DNA of 64,000 nucleotides from Imbricaverruca yamaguchii (GCA_034440575.1 JAOTOL010001644.1:493001-557000), one strand, 5' to 3'. Shown: positions 23,291 to 39,690, counted from the first letter of the stretch. Program-made: numbers and translations. Notes: generated by a model not told the origin, from the sequence alone.

Positions 23291-23705
23291 TTAAAGGACT
23301 GTTCACACCTAGCGTAATCTGGGCGCAAAAAAGACCAGCGCAATGACGGACTAGGCGTAATCCCGACGCACATGTTAAGACATGTCGCGACTTACAAGCT
23401 GAAAAACCGCAGCCGATGTGGCCCCAATTCGCCGAAGATCGGCAAATATGGCGACCGCAGTTTATCCCGAGCAGTCTGTCGACCTTGCGTCAAGGCCGCT
23501 GGTGCGCCGAGCGGAAAAAGTTGAGAAAACCCAACTTTGTCCGCTCGGAAATCGCCAGCGTTTTGTCGGACTCGGCAGACAGCTGACGCAAGGCCGTCGC
23601 AATGGCAGAATCTGCAGACTCATTGGGCCCCATGCTACCTGTCCGCTAGCTTTGCGTCGATTCCTACAGTGCGTCGAGATTACGCTAGGTGTGAACAGTC
23701 CTTTA
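23291..23705. mobile_element. Foldback MITE with about 30-bp terminal inverted repeats (PIF/Harbinger-like TTA target)
   Basis: The left end AAAGGACTGTTCACACCTAG-CGTAATCT is repeated inverted at the right end (AGATTACG-CTAGGTGTGAACAGTCCTTT). TTA at 23291-23293 and 23703-23705 could be the 3-bp target duplication. The inside is also largely self-complementary: CCTTGCGTCA with TGACGCAAGG, CGCTGG with CCAGCG, and CCGAGCGGA-AAAAGTTG with CAACTTTGTCCGCTCGG around a centre near 23527. The 415-bp element has no coding capacity. The superfamily is inferred only from TIR and target. Confidence 0.82.
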
Positions 23706-26700
23706 GGGTGACTCCTGTGAGCTCCGATCGCCCGGGGAACGCACCATGTGACAGCGGACATTGCATCATACACCGCCGAACCCCTGTCAGAGAGCACCGA
23801 GGAGCTGCCCGAGCTGTGTTCGTTGTGCTGACTACAAGCACGATGGTGCAGTTCCAGCCACGGTCAGGCTGTGATGCGGAGAATTGGCTGGCGACGCATG
23901 CAGATTGTTTTCACTGGAACTCGTTACATTCGAATCACTGTGTTTCTCGCTTGCTGCACTTGTAAGTTTGTCCCCAAGTCCAAACCTTCCGTGTGTTGTA
24001 TTGTGCATTGTATTTGCTGAGTCGATGATACTTTTCTTTGCAACCATAATATACAAATCACCTCATTTATGACGCTGCGGTAAATTCTCTTGTACACACA
24101 TCACTCCTCGAACTGCTTGCATTCACACCGCACCTGCCCCGAGGTGGTGCCATCCGGGCAGCTAAGCACAGGGCGGGAGTGGAGGCCAATCAAGCTCCTG
24201 CCACTGCTAATACGCGAGGGATGAGCAACAACTAATTGACGGCAGTCAAGATCTCGAAAGCCATATCTCTCAACATGGGATGATTTTTCTTCACTAAATT
24301 TTTGGTAGAGCTAGGTTATCCCAGACTGGAGAAAAAATGTTTGGATTCAAATTAAATGGCAATGAGCATTACAAAAATTATATCTTCTGAAAATATTTGT
24401 ATATGTCCTATTCAAATTCAGAAATGACACAGTCTGGCGCGGTCGACTATTTTGGCACAGCTTGGCGCGGATATTGTTGAGCTCTGAAACAAATCCCAAA
24501 CCTCGGCTGCCTATATTTACCTGTTGACACACAGGCTTGTGTGCAACCGTGCATCTATGTATGCATTTGCATGTAATTGAGGATTATTGTCAATATACCA
24601 GCAGTGTAGCCGGTGCAACGTGCACCCTGACCACTCGACATTTGTGACGTCACCCAAGTGTAGCTCTTAATTTTTACACAGCATTATCTTCGAAGTATGC
24701 GCTTTTGCTCAAAGAAGGGGTTTTATGGCGGAGCTCTGCAGTACCGGTCCAGCCAGCATCGACCAAAGGCCAGCCAGCCAGCCGCCTGTAACGTGGCCAT
24801 GTAGTCACGCACCGTGACCTGTGTGTCCAGAGACCGCCAGCCTGCGCGGCCGGCGTTAGTCCGTTGGACGGTGTCGCGCTTAACAATAAATACACGATAA
24901 CACTTATTATGGCACGGTACGTTTCTACATTCGACCATGTTGGGTTACTCTCATTGAGCAAATCCACAGGCTGTACGTCCACATTTTGCGATAAAGCCTT
25001 GCAATGTGTAATAGAGCGGCGATAACCAAACACCTGTTTCCAGTTTTAAATGGTGCAACCAATTTCTGGATCAGCATGGAAATGCATAAGCTGTCACTTG
25101 CATTGCAAAAACTATCCACTTCAGAGTACAATCGCAAGACACAAGAAGACGGTTGCGGAATCCTTTCTCGGCCCAAGAAGCTCATGTTACTTGAAAGTCT
25201 GCCTGAGGGCTCCTTCAGACGCCACACAAGACGATCTGGCTGGACGACTGGACACGCCGGAACATCTGGGCAGCTGGGCCCTGACACCAGAAATCTGCAT
25301 TGGAGTTGAGAGCATCGTTAACACCGCGAGGTCTTACGTTTTACGGATAACACTTACGGTTGATCTGTTCAAGTAAGCGGAGTAATTGATTTTATAATTT
25401 AGGATTTAGGCATTTTAGGGACCTGAATGAAGCAACACGCCCTTATTACATGATTTGACATGTCACTTATGTGCGTTGCATAGGTTCCACCGATTCAAAA
25501 TCGTCCTAGGTCAGTGGGCCAGGTGATCGGGGCTGGTCTAAGTTAATCCTTTATTTGCAGGTAATTCTGCAGCAGATAATTATGCGGTAGTTTCCAAGAC
25601 TGTATTCGAATTCAGCATGCCCACAATTCCCCCTAATATCAATATTATAAGAATAGGACATAGGTCATTCTAGTTCGATGACCTAGGAGACATGACGTAA
25701 TCCAAGTTGATCGTTTTGCAACAAATTGTTGTCGGGGATAGTTGTCTATACTGAATTCAACTACCCATCCACTTTCTCCGAAATACATAATTGTTAAAAC
25801 TAGAACAGTTAAGAAAAATGTACCACTGAAAGTGGTTGATCTTACCCGGTGAAGTGCTACCATGTGACCTTTCACCATGCATTTTAGCACCATGAGCTGC
25901 AGCGCATCGTTCCAAGCTATGTGGCTTTGTTTCATCGCTTCATCGTTTATAGTCGTGTATGGTTCAGAAGTTGCAGTGCAATTACGCTCCAACGCGGGGA
26001 AACTTGCTTCCCACACCTCCCACACGTGAACTCGATTATGAATTCGCATCTTGATATCATGGTATTCGCCAGAAGCTCAGCTAGCATTTGGCGGCAAGCT
26101 TTCCTCGAAATTGGTATTTGGTCAGCAGCTATGAGTCCAAAGCCTGCAAAATAGAACTGTCAGCCAGGGAAACCCCGACTGTCGACTCATTGAACCGATT
26201 TCCAGGGCAAACGATAGAAGGTAGGCATGATTACCTCACAACACTGAAAAGATGAAGGACGATACTATACGTTAAGATCGTGTTTCTGTACCTTTTCTAC
26301 AACAAAAGTTGGAGAAGACAAAATCCCTCTCTCCCAGTAGGAAGGGTCAACCGACCAACCGTTGTTCGTCGATTAATGAGTGAAGCTTCATGAGTGCTAA
26401 TTCTACGATTCTATCTTACGTCCTTATACAGCTATGCGCCTGCGAAACGTTCTATGAGCAGTCGGGTCTGGCCTCCCAAGTTTATTTTCTATCTATTAGC
26501 CGGACTCCCTTGGTGTTCAGTTTCACTAATCGCCACTGGGGATTCAGATCAGAATGCAGCCATCACGCAGCCTTCAGGTCAGAGCTGTAACGCCCGTGAG
26601 ATCCTAGACGATCGAGATCACAAGCAGCATCGCCCCGAGTCAGAGGCGATTTCTCAACATGCTAGAAGTGTCTTTGAGCGGTGGGAAAAGGTCGAAGCCT

Positions 26701-29172
26701 GGCAACAGCTTCAACTATGTGGACTTCATATGAATGCTTCCTCGGTGGACACAATTGTTCTGGTATGTGCCGTGTGTGGGGTCCGATCAAACAGCATTAA
26801 GAAGAAGAGGAAATTCCAAAAAGAATGCTTTTTGTTTGTGCTTTTTCCAATTTCTACTTGCATTGAGGAAACAAGATGTCTACTCTCTGGTGTCTGTTCC
26901 AGCTTGCGATATTGGAATCAAAATGGTAAAAAATGTGAATCTCCTTCAAAGAGTCGGGGGTGGAGATTAATTGATCAATTCGCCCATCAATTCCCATCAA
27001 TGTCCATCAATTCACCATGTTTTCATGTTAGTGAGGGTCATATTAATCCAATTTCCCAGAAAACGTCATTGCCGATTATTGATGAAATGGTGCGGAGAAA
27101 ATAATCAGCAATATACAATGAACGCCAAATAAGATGCTCATTAATGGGACGCTTTGCCTTTCTGCCACATTTGCCTCGTCAGGAATGGAAGCTGTTTCAG
27201 ATAGTTCGCACAATTCATGCTATGGGTGACATGATTCCTGTTGCAAGTGTTGGGTGAATCGAAATGGCACGGGATCCACGCAGCATTCAAGCTACACAAA
27301 ATCCATCAGATGATTAATCACGAGCCGTTATATTTTAGTGTGGAGGAGGGGGTGGGTGCACTGCCAACCGCTACTTTATTAACATGTTAGACTGCTTGCT
27401 TGAGCGGTTGCCCATTACTGACAAGTATTCCCAGAACTAATGTGCCGAGTGTTTAGCAAGGAATCAAGGTAAACATGGCCAGGTGTTATAACAAAACGAC
27501 AAACACCCTGTCATCGGTGATAGCATAATGAGAGTAGTCAGTAGAGCAGCCACCTCGATGGTAGGGGCGAATGACTATTTTTGCTCTGACTGCTATCTAT
27601 TTTGCTTGACAGTGAAGAAACTCGTGATATTTGGGATTGCGGATAAATCTCCCGGGACGAAGTCCATCCCCATACGCAGCTTATAAATAACGTCATGGGC
27701 GGACACAGGACATCGGAAAGGGGAAAGTTAGAAGTTCCTTTCACTAGTGGAGCAAGTGTCAATGTGTCGACAGCATTTCCAAGATTAAATCGAATACTTA
27801 GACAAATACAATATATAATCTAGTGCATGGGGAAAGACTGGGGACACAAATCAAGAACACAGGTGTCTACCACACATTGAGATACGCCGACGACTAGTGA
27901 TTACTCCTTATATTATTGAAGACAACTACTTGTGGTCTAATCAAGTGAGGTCACTACTATCTGATGTGATTTGCTTCGAAGTATTAGTTCTCACGTGGCA
28001 AGAGCGTTGTCAGCAACTTAAGACTTCGAGATTCGCGACATTTGATTTCTGAATAGCATTCCACTGCTTTCGTATCATGCCACCAGTTCCGCCATTAGGT
28101 GTCCTGGAGCAACGAGGGCAACAGACGGGCGTCCCTACTGCAGCCGCATGATCGGGCACCATCCAGAGACGGGAAATGTGTGGGCCGGCCGCAGCTGCCT
28201 CGCTTGGCAGCCGGTGAAGACGTGCGCCTCGCTGCGTCCAATTGTGGCGGAAGTGTGGGCGACGCGCTCGAGTGGTGGTGGTGTGTGCGGCCGAGTGGTC
28301 AGCTGTCCCGACCCGTCTCCGTGCGGGAATGGTGACAGTTCCGCCATGTCGGGCCCACGCGTCTCCCGGACTATGCGCCCACAAACTCAAATGACCAACC
28401 GACTCAGGACTATTATAGGTGGGCGCGCACCTCCGGGTGGACTCGGATAGGTCTGATCGGCAATCGTCGCGAACGTTAGGCTGGGTGAGGTGTACATTTT
28501 CTGTCTAATGTGCTGGAATTTCACAATTTAATTAAGTAAATTCCATGTCAACAACTTGAATAGTGCATCAAATGTACGATGCGTTTCGATATTTTGTAGA
28601 GGACTTCAGCTGCGGAAATAGCGACATTAATGTTGGCCAACGTGCATTTACAGAACAAAACCGTTTCGGTCGAAATTGTCCACACTTTTGCCAAAACCGG
28701 GCTAGTCTACCGAATACTGCACACGCATCGGAAACGTGACAATGGCGTGATATATAACACGACGAATTGTATAATACGCATAGGTGTCACGCTCTGTCAG
28801 AGCCCTTTCCGCCTCAGAGTATTCCCGCTGAGTTTATTCCACATACAACCGCTCAGCGTGGCATCTTCCATGGGATGAAACGAGCCACACGATCGCGTGT
28901 CATGACGACATCACCTTTTGATCGGCGGCTGCCCAGCTGGTCTTTTTTCCGCGCCGGCAATACCGGCTTGGACAAATTCTCCCACAAAACTCTTTTCTTG
29001 AATACTGAACGCATCCACTTTAAGGAGAATATGGTGTTGAAAATTAAGGAAGTAGTAATTGAATAACCATCTTAATTCTTAATTAATTAATTCGGTTTTG
29101 GACGGTACAACAAGAAAGTTGTTCCTGATTCAAACTCTTGACGACCGGGCCGGGCCGATTCACCCAGGTGCC
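23706..29172. other. Long AT-richer intron stretch without recognised genes
   Basis: No exon, RNA or element could be supported over about 5.5 kb. The longest frame (26394-27104 plus, 236 aa) begins with GTG, has no recognisable domain and ordinary composition, and is not annotated as a gene. 28090-28440 is a small GC-rich island. Confidence 0.55.
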
Positions 29173-29282
29173 ATGGTGTAGAATATACACGGGAATGTGA
29201 CACAGGAAGACGACATGATGTAGCATATGTATGGGAATGTGATAAGGGGGTGTGACACGGTGTAGCATATGCACGGGGAACT
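29173..29282. repeat. 42-bp tandem repeat, about 2.6 copies
   Basis: GGTGTAG(A/C)ATAT recurs at 29176, 29218 and 29260 with GGGAATGTGA following in each unit. Confidence 0.8.
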
Positions 29283-31628
29283 TGGCGCTTCGCTCTGGCT
29301 CGCAACTATGACGATCCGAAACGAGCAGAAGGCGGAATTGCGGTGAGAGTCCGTACAAATGGGCTGCAAAAGATGGCAACTGCCTCTGATAAAATTTGAC
29401 TGTATTTCTTTCTACCATGGACAAAATGTCGCCCGGCTCTCACTGTCACCAACAGGTTGAGGGAGTCCTTCACTGGCGGTGGCATTTTTGCAGCCTTGAG
29501 TTCGAACACTCTGGCACAGAAAGATCGCTGAGCCATCGCTAGAAAACGGCTGCATTGTACAACGACTGAGAGGGATTACAAGAGCCTTGCGCGATGTGCG
29601 TGCATCGTGGTTTTGCTGTATCAGATTGCAGAGTAGCGCTCCAACTGTCGTGCGTGTCCGACTAAAAACCACCCATCGTAGTCGTGTACGGCTTGTAAAG
29701 CTCTCAGTGCCGAAGCTCAGCAGCCAACATCCGTCTTCAAAGGATATGTTCCGCTGGCGGGCACGGCCACCCAGCTGGTGAAGAACATTCGCACTCTTGC
29801 TCCAGCCGTGTCGGGTTTCGTGGCCGATGCCACACTACAAGTCCCCAGGGAGTGGGTGTTCATCTGTCTCCGAAGAAGAGGCGTGACCAACCTGGATAAA
29901 AAATGCGCATGCTACGGAAACTCCACAGGAACATGGGGATTGTGGATGCGTTTCTATGGCACGGGTCATATTTTTGTAAATCGTCTTTGAAAAAGAAGCA
30001 GACACAGCCACCCGATGCAATGCTGAATGTGGTTTATAACGGTGCCAGAAGCATTCCGCCTCACGTGTTTACTTTTAAAAAAATGCAACATGAAAATTTG
30101 CAAGCAAAAATGACCTAGTTCGCTAGTGGATCACTGGCATCAATGAAGTTGTAATGAAAGCAGAGCTGTTCATTGATGTCGGTGGGAATTTTGAGTTTCG
30201 GTTTGGGACTAGCATGAGCATCACCACGGTGTGAACGGAGGACGTATCCCATCAAACTTGGTGAAGGTTAACGTTGCGCCCAATGGCGCTGTGTGGACAA
30301 ATACCAACAAAAACCCTCTAGTCTCTAGGCAAAATCTGTGGCAACTCCCATGAAGAGTAGGTGTGATAATTGGGCCAAGAGATAAAGCAAACCCCGAATA
30401 AAAACAATATGACGAAGGTAAAATTAACGTTTGAGAGATCCGGCGGTGATGATGGGTGAGCATATGGTGTTTTTATGGTGATCATATGATCAAATAGTGG
30501 TCATATGTTGTCACATGTTGTCATATGTGGTCATATGTGGTCATATGTAAATAGTGACCATATGATGATCATATGGCGTGACCATGTGTTCCTGCATTGC
30601 CATTGGACATCTGAAAGACATTCAGATTAGGGTTCGAAAGCCGTTGTCGAAAGTTGTCGACCGTTCCCAACTTTACAGTGAGCATTGTCCGTGAGCAGCA
30701 GGGCTAACTGCGTGCATGAGCCGCAAAAAAAAACAAATCCTGGATATATTTCATCATCTTTCATTATCTTCGATCATTTTTCACTTCTGATCGGAGAAGT
30801 GAAAGATGGCAGGCGGTGGGTATCTGGGCGAACAGTTTGTTGATGCAGGCCCTTAAGCTGGAACATACCTACCTCAGCCAGGCGTCGGATCGTCACACGG
30901 ACACCTTAACTACCACTGGCATTTATTTGTTTAGGTATTTAGCCTTCGAGTGAGGCACCAACCTAAGAGTCGTAAGTGTCGATTTCCAGGTATAGTGCCC
31001 AGGTTGACGTGTGCTGGCACGCTTACGATATGGTAAGGAATACATTACCAAACATTACGCAACATGAACGTGATCATTCAGCAGTGTAGCGCATGTATAA
31101 GCCGGTTTACTGACTTTGAACGTATTTATACTTTATAACTGACTAAAATCTTGAGATGGGATGCAGGCCGCTGTACTTTGCGTTACTAAGTAGAAAATTG
31201 CCAACCTGAATATAAAATATGCAATGGCGCATGAAAGCGGTCAACACGTTAGTATGAGGAACAATAATTTTGTGACGCAACTGCTTCACACCCTTGTGCA
31301 ATGCACAGCTCCAATAAATGCACACATATATGGCATTGGTTAGGGCGGAGAGGGGTTGACGTTGATATCCTGGACTGTCCCGGAATTCCCGCACGCTCCT
31401 GGACGATAACAGTCAGCTGCCGCCGGCGGCAAATCGCCCTCCAGACCGGAACGTGAAGCGGTGTTTTTTTATCCTCGCGGCGTGCTGTGCGTCGCCCGTC
31501 GCACGACCAGATGCGGCGGACGGCGCACCGCCGGCATGCGTCGCATTCCTCCGAAAATATGCCCAAGGGTGGCATTCAATGCGGCGGCATTCCCACCGGC
31601 AACGCACGGCGTCGGTGAGTCACAGAAG
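29283..31628. other. No gene recognised; contains a CATATG-rich cluster at 30464-30585
   Basis: At 30464-30585 the 10-bp word GGTCATATGT or close variants occurs about ten times, on both strands, together with GATCATATGATC palindromes. The rest shows nothing recognisable. Confidence 0.6.
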
Positions 31629-33128
31629 CGGCCGCCGGGCCCGCAACACCGGCCAGGCCGCAATACAGCGGCCGCCGGGCCCGCAACTCCTGCCAGGCCG
31701 CAGTATACAGCGGCCACCGGGCCCGCAACTCCGGCCAGGCCGCAGTATACAGCGACCGCCGGGCCCGCAACTCCTGCCAGACCGCAGTATACAGCGGCCA
31801 CCGGGCCCGCAACTCTGGACAGACAGCGGCACACAGCAGCCACCGGGCCCGCAACTCCGGTCAGGCCGCAATATACAGCGGCCGCCGGGCCCGCAACTCC
31901 GGCCAGGCCGCAGTATACAGCAGCCGCCGGGCCCGCAACTCCTGCCAGGCCGCAGTATACAGCGGCCACCGGGCCCGCAACTCCGGCCAGGCCGCAGTAT
32001 ACAGCGGCCGCCGGGCCCGCAACTCTGGACAGACAGCGGCACACAGCAGCCGCCGGGTCCGCAACTCCGGCCAGGCCGCAGTATACAGCGGCCGCCGGGC
32101 CCGCAACTCCGGCCAGGCCGCAATATACAGCGGCCGCCGGGCCCGCAACTCCGGCCAGGCCGCAGTATACAGCGGCCACCGGGCCCGCAACTCCGGCCAG
32201 GCCGCAGTATACAGCGGCCGCCGGGCCCGCAACTCTGGACAGACAGCGGCACACAGCAGCCGCCGGGTCCGCAACTCCGGCCAGGCCGCAATATACAGCG
32301 GCCGCCGGGCCCGCAACTCCGGCCAGGCCGCAGTATACAGCAGCCGCCGGGCCCACAACTCCGGCCAGGCCGCAGAATACAGCGGCCGCCAGGCCCGCAA
32401 CTCCGGCCAGGCCGCAGTATACAGCAGCCACCGGGCCCGCAACTCCTGCCAGCCCGCAGTATACAGCGGCCGCCGGGCCCGCAACTCCGGCCAGGCCGCA
32501 ATATACAGCAGCCACCGGGCCCGCAACTCCTGCCAGCCCGCAGTATACAGCGGCCGCCGGGCCCGCAACTCCGGCCAGGCCGCAATATACAGCAGCCACC
32601 GGGCCCGCAACTCCTGCCAGCCCGCAGTATACAGCGGCCGCCGGGCCCGCAACTCCTGCCAGCCCGCAGTATACAGCGGCCGCCGGGCCCGCAACTCCGG
32701 CCAGGCCGCAGTATACAGCAGCCGCCGGGCCCGCAACTCCGGCCAGGCCGCAGTATACAGCAGCCGCCGGGCCCGCAACTCCGGCCAGGCCGCAGTATAC
32801 AGCAGCCACCGGGCCCCCAACTCCGGCCAGGCCGCAGTATACAGCAGCCGCCGGGCCCGCAACTCCGGCCAGGCCGCAGTATACAGCGGCCACCGGGCCC
32901 GCAACTCCGGCCAGGCCGCAGTATACAGCAGCCGCCGGGCCCGCAACTCTGGACAGACAGCGGCACACAGCAGCCGCCGGGCCCGCAACTCCGGCCAGGC
33001 CGCAGTATACAGCAGCCACCGGGCCCGCAACTCCGGCCAGGCCGCAGTATACAGCGGCCACCGGGCCCGCAACTCCGGTCAGGCCGCAGTATACAGCGGC
33101 CGCCGGGCCCGCAACTCCGGCCAGACCG
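31629..33128. repeat. 42-bp GC-rich minisatellite, about 36 copies (1.5 kb)
   Basis: The unit is GCAGTATACAGCGGCCGCCG-GGCCCGCAACTCCGGCCAGGCC. Because 42 is divisible by three, several frames on both strands stay open for 400-620 codons (for example Arg-Pro-Pro-Gly-Pro-Gln and Ala-Thr-Pro-Ala-Arg-Pro repeats on the plus strand). The two long plus-strand frames begin with GTG, one of them giving a signal-peptide-like MKRCFFILAACCASP that has no ATG. Variant units (CTGGACAGACAGCGGCACAC) at 31815, 32025 and 32235 are exactly five units apart; CCTGCCAGCCCGCAG variants at 32445, 32529 and 32613 are two units apart. I see the array as non-coding. Confidence 0.95.
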
Positions 33129-33558
33129 CGACACATAACAGCAAACAGCATCATTTGTTCTAATGTAGACTTGGCGGCAGCTGAAGTTGGACGTCTACAG
33201 CGGAATGAATGTGGTACGCCCATGCTGAGGAGCAATCCGCTGGTCGCGGTGTGCGCGCTGACTGTTGTAAATTGTTTTTCTTACTTGTATATAGCAATAA
33301 CAAACAGATGCCACGGCGCATAAACCGAGGGGCACCGCACGTTCAAAACTGGTGAATACAGGTGCGGACAAAATGGCTTTGCATCTATACAGTTTCAAAC
33401 GGATACTTCTGCAGTCAGGAGAATATAAAAGCCAATATCGTCAAGCTATATCAGCCAGTCCAGTCATGTTCGCAGTGTCTTGTACAGCTACTAATTATAG
33501 ATGTATATAAAGACATAAAAGATCAGTGCAACTATGAGCCACAAGGGCCCTTCTTGGA
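33129..33558. other. No gene recognised
   Basis: Balanced to AT-rich spacer between the 42-bp array and the TA tract. Confidence 0.5.
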
Positions 33559-35985
<2,427 letters not shown>

Positions 35986-36002
35986 GTATATATATATATA
36001 TT

Positions 36003-36035
<33 letters not shown>

Positions 36036-36073
36036 ATATATATATATTTACATATATATGTATATTTATACAC

Positions 36074-36150
<77 letters not shown>

Positions 36151-36151
36151 T
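35986..36151. repeat. Second long TA microsatellite (about 165 bp, interrupted)
   Basis: TA repeats with TTTATA, CATATATG and CACATA interruptions, preceded by a GTGTGTGTGTGC start. Confidence 0.97.
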
Positions 36152-39100
36152 AGGTTCCTTACTTGGTGACTGATAGCGAACAGCCACACGCAATCATACC
36201 ACATACAGCGGAGAAGTTACATTTTTCGCAACGTCTCGGTACCATGCCGTTCACGCTCTTCCTCTCAGGCTACGCGCCGTAACATGTGCACACGGCGAAA
36301 CTGAGCCGATTTCTCCGTCCCGGCGACCAGGGAGCTGCTCCCCTGACACGAGGCGAGCCCGTGTGCTCTGGGTGGGCCACCGCACTGCAGGATCTGTTTG
36401 AAGGCAGATCACACCATGTAGCAGACGCCGCGGGCGCCGCTCGATCAGCGTTAATCTCGTGGCACGTCGAGCACTGCACGGCTACTGCTATTTCGTGGAC
36501 AATATCCGGCCGGGGAAACGGCCGTCCAGGGTCATGTTTGAGCTAAAGTCCCGACCCACCCCCACCCGAGCCCCTAACAGACGCATTAGCCGACCCGTCA
36601 TCAAGGCGGCAATGCCATGTTTGTTATCTTTCAGTAAGCTTTCAGTAAGAAATTCGCACCAGATGTCATCACATTCATCCTCATGCCAAGAAGAAGGAGA
36701 TGATGAATCATTGGCTACCACGACGAATTGTTATGAACCTGTATTGACGTGCCATGTGCGATGATTTATGACAACTCAACTTAAACAATTATCTAATTAT
36801 TTCGTAGTAATTTCCTAACTTATCTTTTGCACACGAGAGATTAAGCTAGGCGGCGAATAATTAATCGTTGTTTGCTTATTACCCTTAACATACGTCCTTT
36901 TCTACTCGACCAGAAATCTGGTGAGCTTCAATAATCTAACGAAAACAATGCATGATGATAGAGTTCATGCAAAATTGCACTATATAATTTCATCTCGCCA
37001 TGGTCCTTGTTCCATGTAGGATTACGGACCAGCTCTTTTTTTCCTTATCTATACCAAATTTAAATCAAGTGAGTTTCAACATTCGTGGCAATGTTTCACA
37101 TTACCTACACATCGATGTAATCCTGTGTAAACACTGAACAACATTGAATGCTTCAACTATTTTCAACTCGTCCTATTTGATGCAGCAGGTGCGCGCATGA
37201 GATAATTGAGGCACAGCCGCCCCTTAGACGTCAATAGCCGCCGGGATGAGGCAAGCAATGCGATGAAACATGCTCCGTATTTCAGTTGGGTTCCGTGACC
37301 TCGGTGCCGGACGGAGGGGAAAGCGGCCCGTCCAATGATGCCATTGGCCTTGTAACTCCTGAGCGCAAGAGCTGATCATCCTGAAAATTGTGCCTTACTC
37401 TTAAATTCTTGATGATATGAAGTGGCAACTTTGTGCACTCGCTCCTGGACCCAGGGTGGCTCCAGGAGCGAATTTTGTGTGGCTGGTTCGGAAACTTGTC
37501 ATTTTTTGTCACGTAGTAACATACTTAGTAACATATTTACCTGGCAACATACTTGGACTCCGCCGTTGGTATCTCCGACAGCATTTGAACTTCCTTCACC
37601 AAACATCACAAGCAATATTGAAGGTTCGCTACACACATGATTGTTCAGTTTGCACCCATCAACTTACCAGGGACGCCTTCACGGCGGGAAAGGAAGGGAA
37701 AGAAGGTTTAATTCCGAAGTTGATGCAATTGTGACATTAACAAACTATGCTTCCATCTGAACGAATATAAGGCATTTTAAATCTGCAAGGTGAACACGAT
37801 GGGGCTGAATTTGAATCTTCCGGTACATAGGATCATTGAAATTGACGCTTCTCTGCTTTGATATCAACGTGGGGATATTTCGGGTATATTTTGGAGTCTG
37901 GAAATAATATTTCGGCCAGAGGCGGATCCAGCCAGGATGCCATGAAATGTTAAATTTTATATTACAGAATGCTCCTGATCTTTCTGATATTGCCTCAATG
38001 AAGGCAACAGCCGAAATTTCAGGTACATTTTTCTCACATAAAATAGATCTCGGAAAGTTATGAGACCAGGGCTTTAATATTAACCCGGTTTCGATGGTCA
38101 CGTCAATAACAAAATGTCTTAATTTATATAGATTCGCCACCTTTCGATTAGTAACGTCAACAATACTTAATATGAAACGTTTCTGCGAGTTATTGATCGA
38201 GGAATACCAATTTCCATATCCAGGGCGGTTCAAAGACGGTTGGCTAAGGGGTGTGGTAAATATCCCTAACGCTACATCCAATGTAAACAGAAAATCATAC
38301 TTCTATCTGCTGCGTGTATATTTGTGCCGGCAATTGAACTTCTTTGAAATTGGCACGCATATTACCGCCACGGGCACTACCAGAACTCGGCACATTTAGC
38401 CTTGCGCAGATATTGGATTATGAGGACAACTTCCGATCCTGATGTGCCCGACTACGGATATCACTAAAGTTTTGATGAAGAAGTGCCCTTCTCGAACTGT
38501 GCCACGTCAGGTTTTGGCGCAATCATGATCTGACGTGGGTGAAGATGGATACCTCATCACCATTGATCCCTTGAAGTTGCCTCCATCTCTATTTTATTGA
38601 TTCCGCCATTTCCAAAGTATGCTACTTTTACGTCGGCTACGTCTGAAGTCTCAATTATTTAGTAGTGAGGATATCACAGCATTGTTTCTGAACACTTGAG
38701 GAATCGTAAGTACGGAATATCTTTAATCGTACGATACGGAATAGTGTTAAAGAATATCTTAAAATATTTCCAAATATTACTTACCCTGGACTTGCCTATT
38801 ATATCTGTACATCAGTGTGTAACCTACTCGATCTGCGCATTGGTTATTGAATGGTATTGGATGTAACAAAATGGTTACTGAATGGCGTTGGATATAACCA
38901 AATGATAATTGGATGGTGTTGGATATAACCAAAGGGTTACATAATGACATTGGATGAAACAAGATGCTTAGGAAATGTAGGAACCGTGGGGCTCGTGCGG
39001 AACTGCGTCCGATATTGCCACTTCTTCGGTCCCGGTATTCGTCTCGGACAAGATTTTCAAAATTGTGTTCCATATCAATGCAGAGCACGTCACAACTAAT

Positions 39101-39582
39101 TGATTATCGTTGTGTTTGCGGGGAAATCAGGCCGGTAATATAGATATCAGAGGGGGAAGGGGAGGCACCATTAGTCACCCCCTACCACGCAGTTGATTGG
39201 CGCAGTGACGTAGCCGTAATAGTGCTTAGCTAAGATAGTCGTGAAAATATTGATCCTCCCATCAATGGATTCCCTCGAAATCATGTCAAGGCAGACATAA
39301 AGAAAAACTCGAAATGCAATTTTGCTTCTCGAAATTGAGCATTCATTGCAACTGCACAATGCCACAGAATATGAGCAGGGAATGCATTCTGAACTCGCAA
39401 ACTATCCCCGAATGATTATTAAGAATGCTGTGAGCTACGGAGAAAGCAGGAAAGGGTACACCACACCACAAAAGCGGGTTTCTGATGAACCTTTTCCAGG
39501 CTGGGATGCACTATTTCCTCACGCGTGTGATGCAATCAACTGAACCTGAATCATTTTCACGGGTTTACACTTGCAATCCGAC
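36152..39582. other. No gene recognised; small degenerate repeat at 38848-38960
   Basis: 36240-36560 is a GC-rich island without a recognised product. A 178-codon frame at 37745-38281 (minus) starts at TTG and resembles nothing that I know. At 38848-38960 TGGTGTTGGATATAACCAAA-like units recur three or four times at about 33-bp spacing. Confidence 0.5.
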
Positions 39583-39690
39583 GCGATCCCGACGAGGATC
39601 ACTGCGACGATGCACCGCTCACCTTCTAGTCTAATTCGACGACGAAGACCATTGCAACGATGCACCGCCCACCTTCTAATCTAATTCGAC
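39583..39690. repeat. 50-bp duplication (CGATGCACCGC type)
   Basis: CAACGATGCACCGCCCACCT-TCTAATCTAATTCGAC occurs twice, 50 bp apart, with a few substitutions. Confidence 0.8.

Noticed and set aside
26394..27104. A 236-codon plus-strand frame outside tandem repeats
   Set aside because: It starts at GTG, shows no recognisable domain or repeat, and has no visible splice context. Length alone is not enough in a 64-kb window.
31453..33323. Open frames of 403-620 codons on both strands, one with a signal-peptide-like start
   Set aside because: They lie in a 42-bp tandem array whose period is divisible by three, so all frames stay open together. The plus-strand ones begin at GTG, not ATG, and no splice or domain evidence supports any of them.
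37745..38281. A 178-codon minus-strand frame in AT-rich sequence
   Set aside because: It starts at TTG, resembles no family that I know, and overlaps an equally plausible plus-strand frame.
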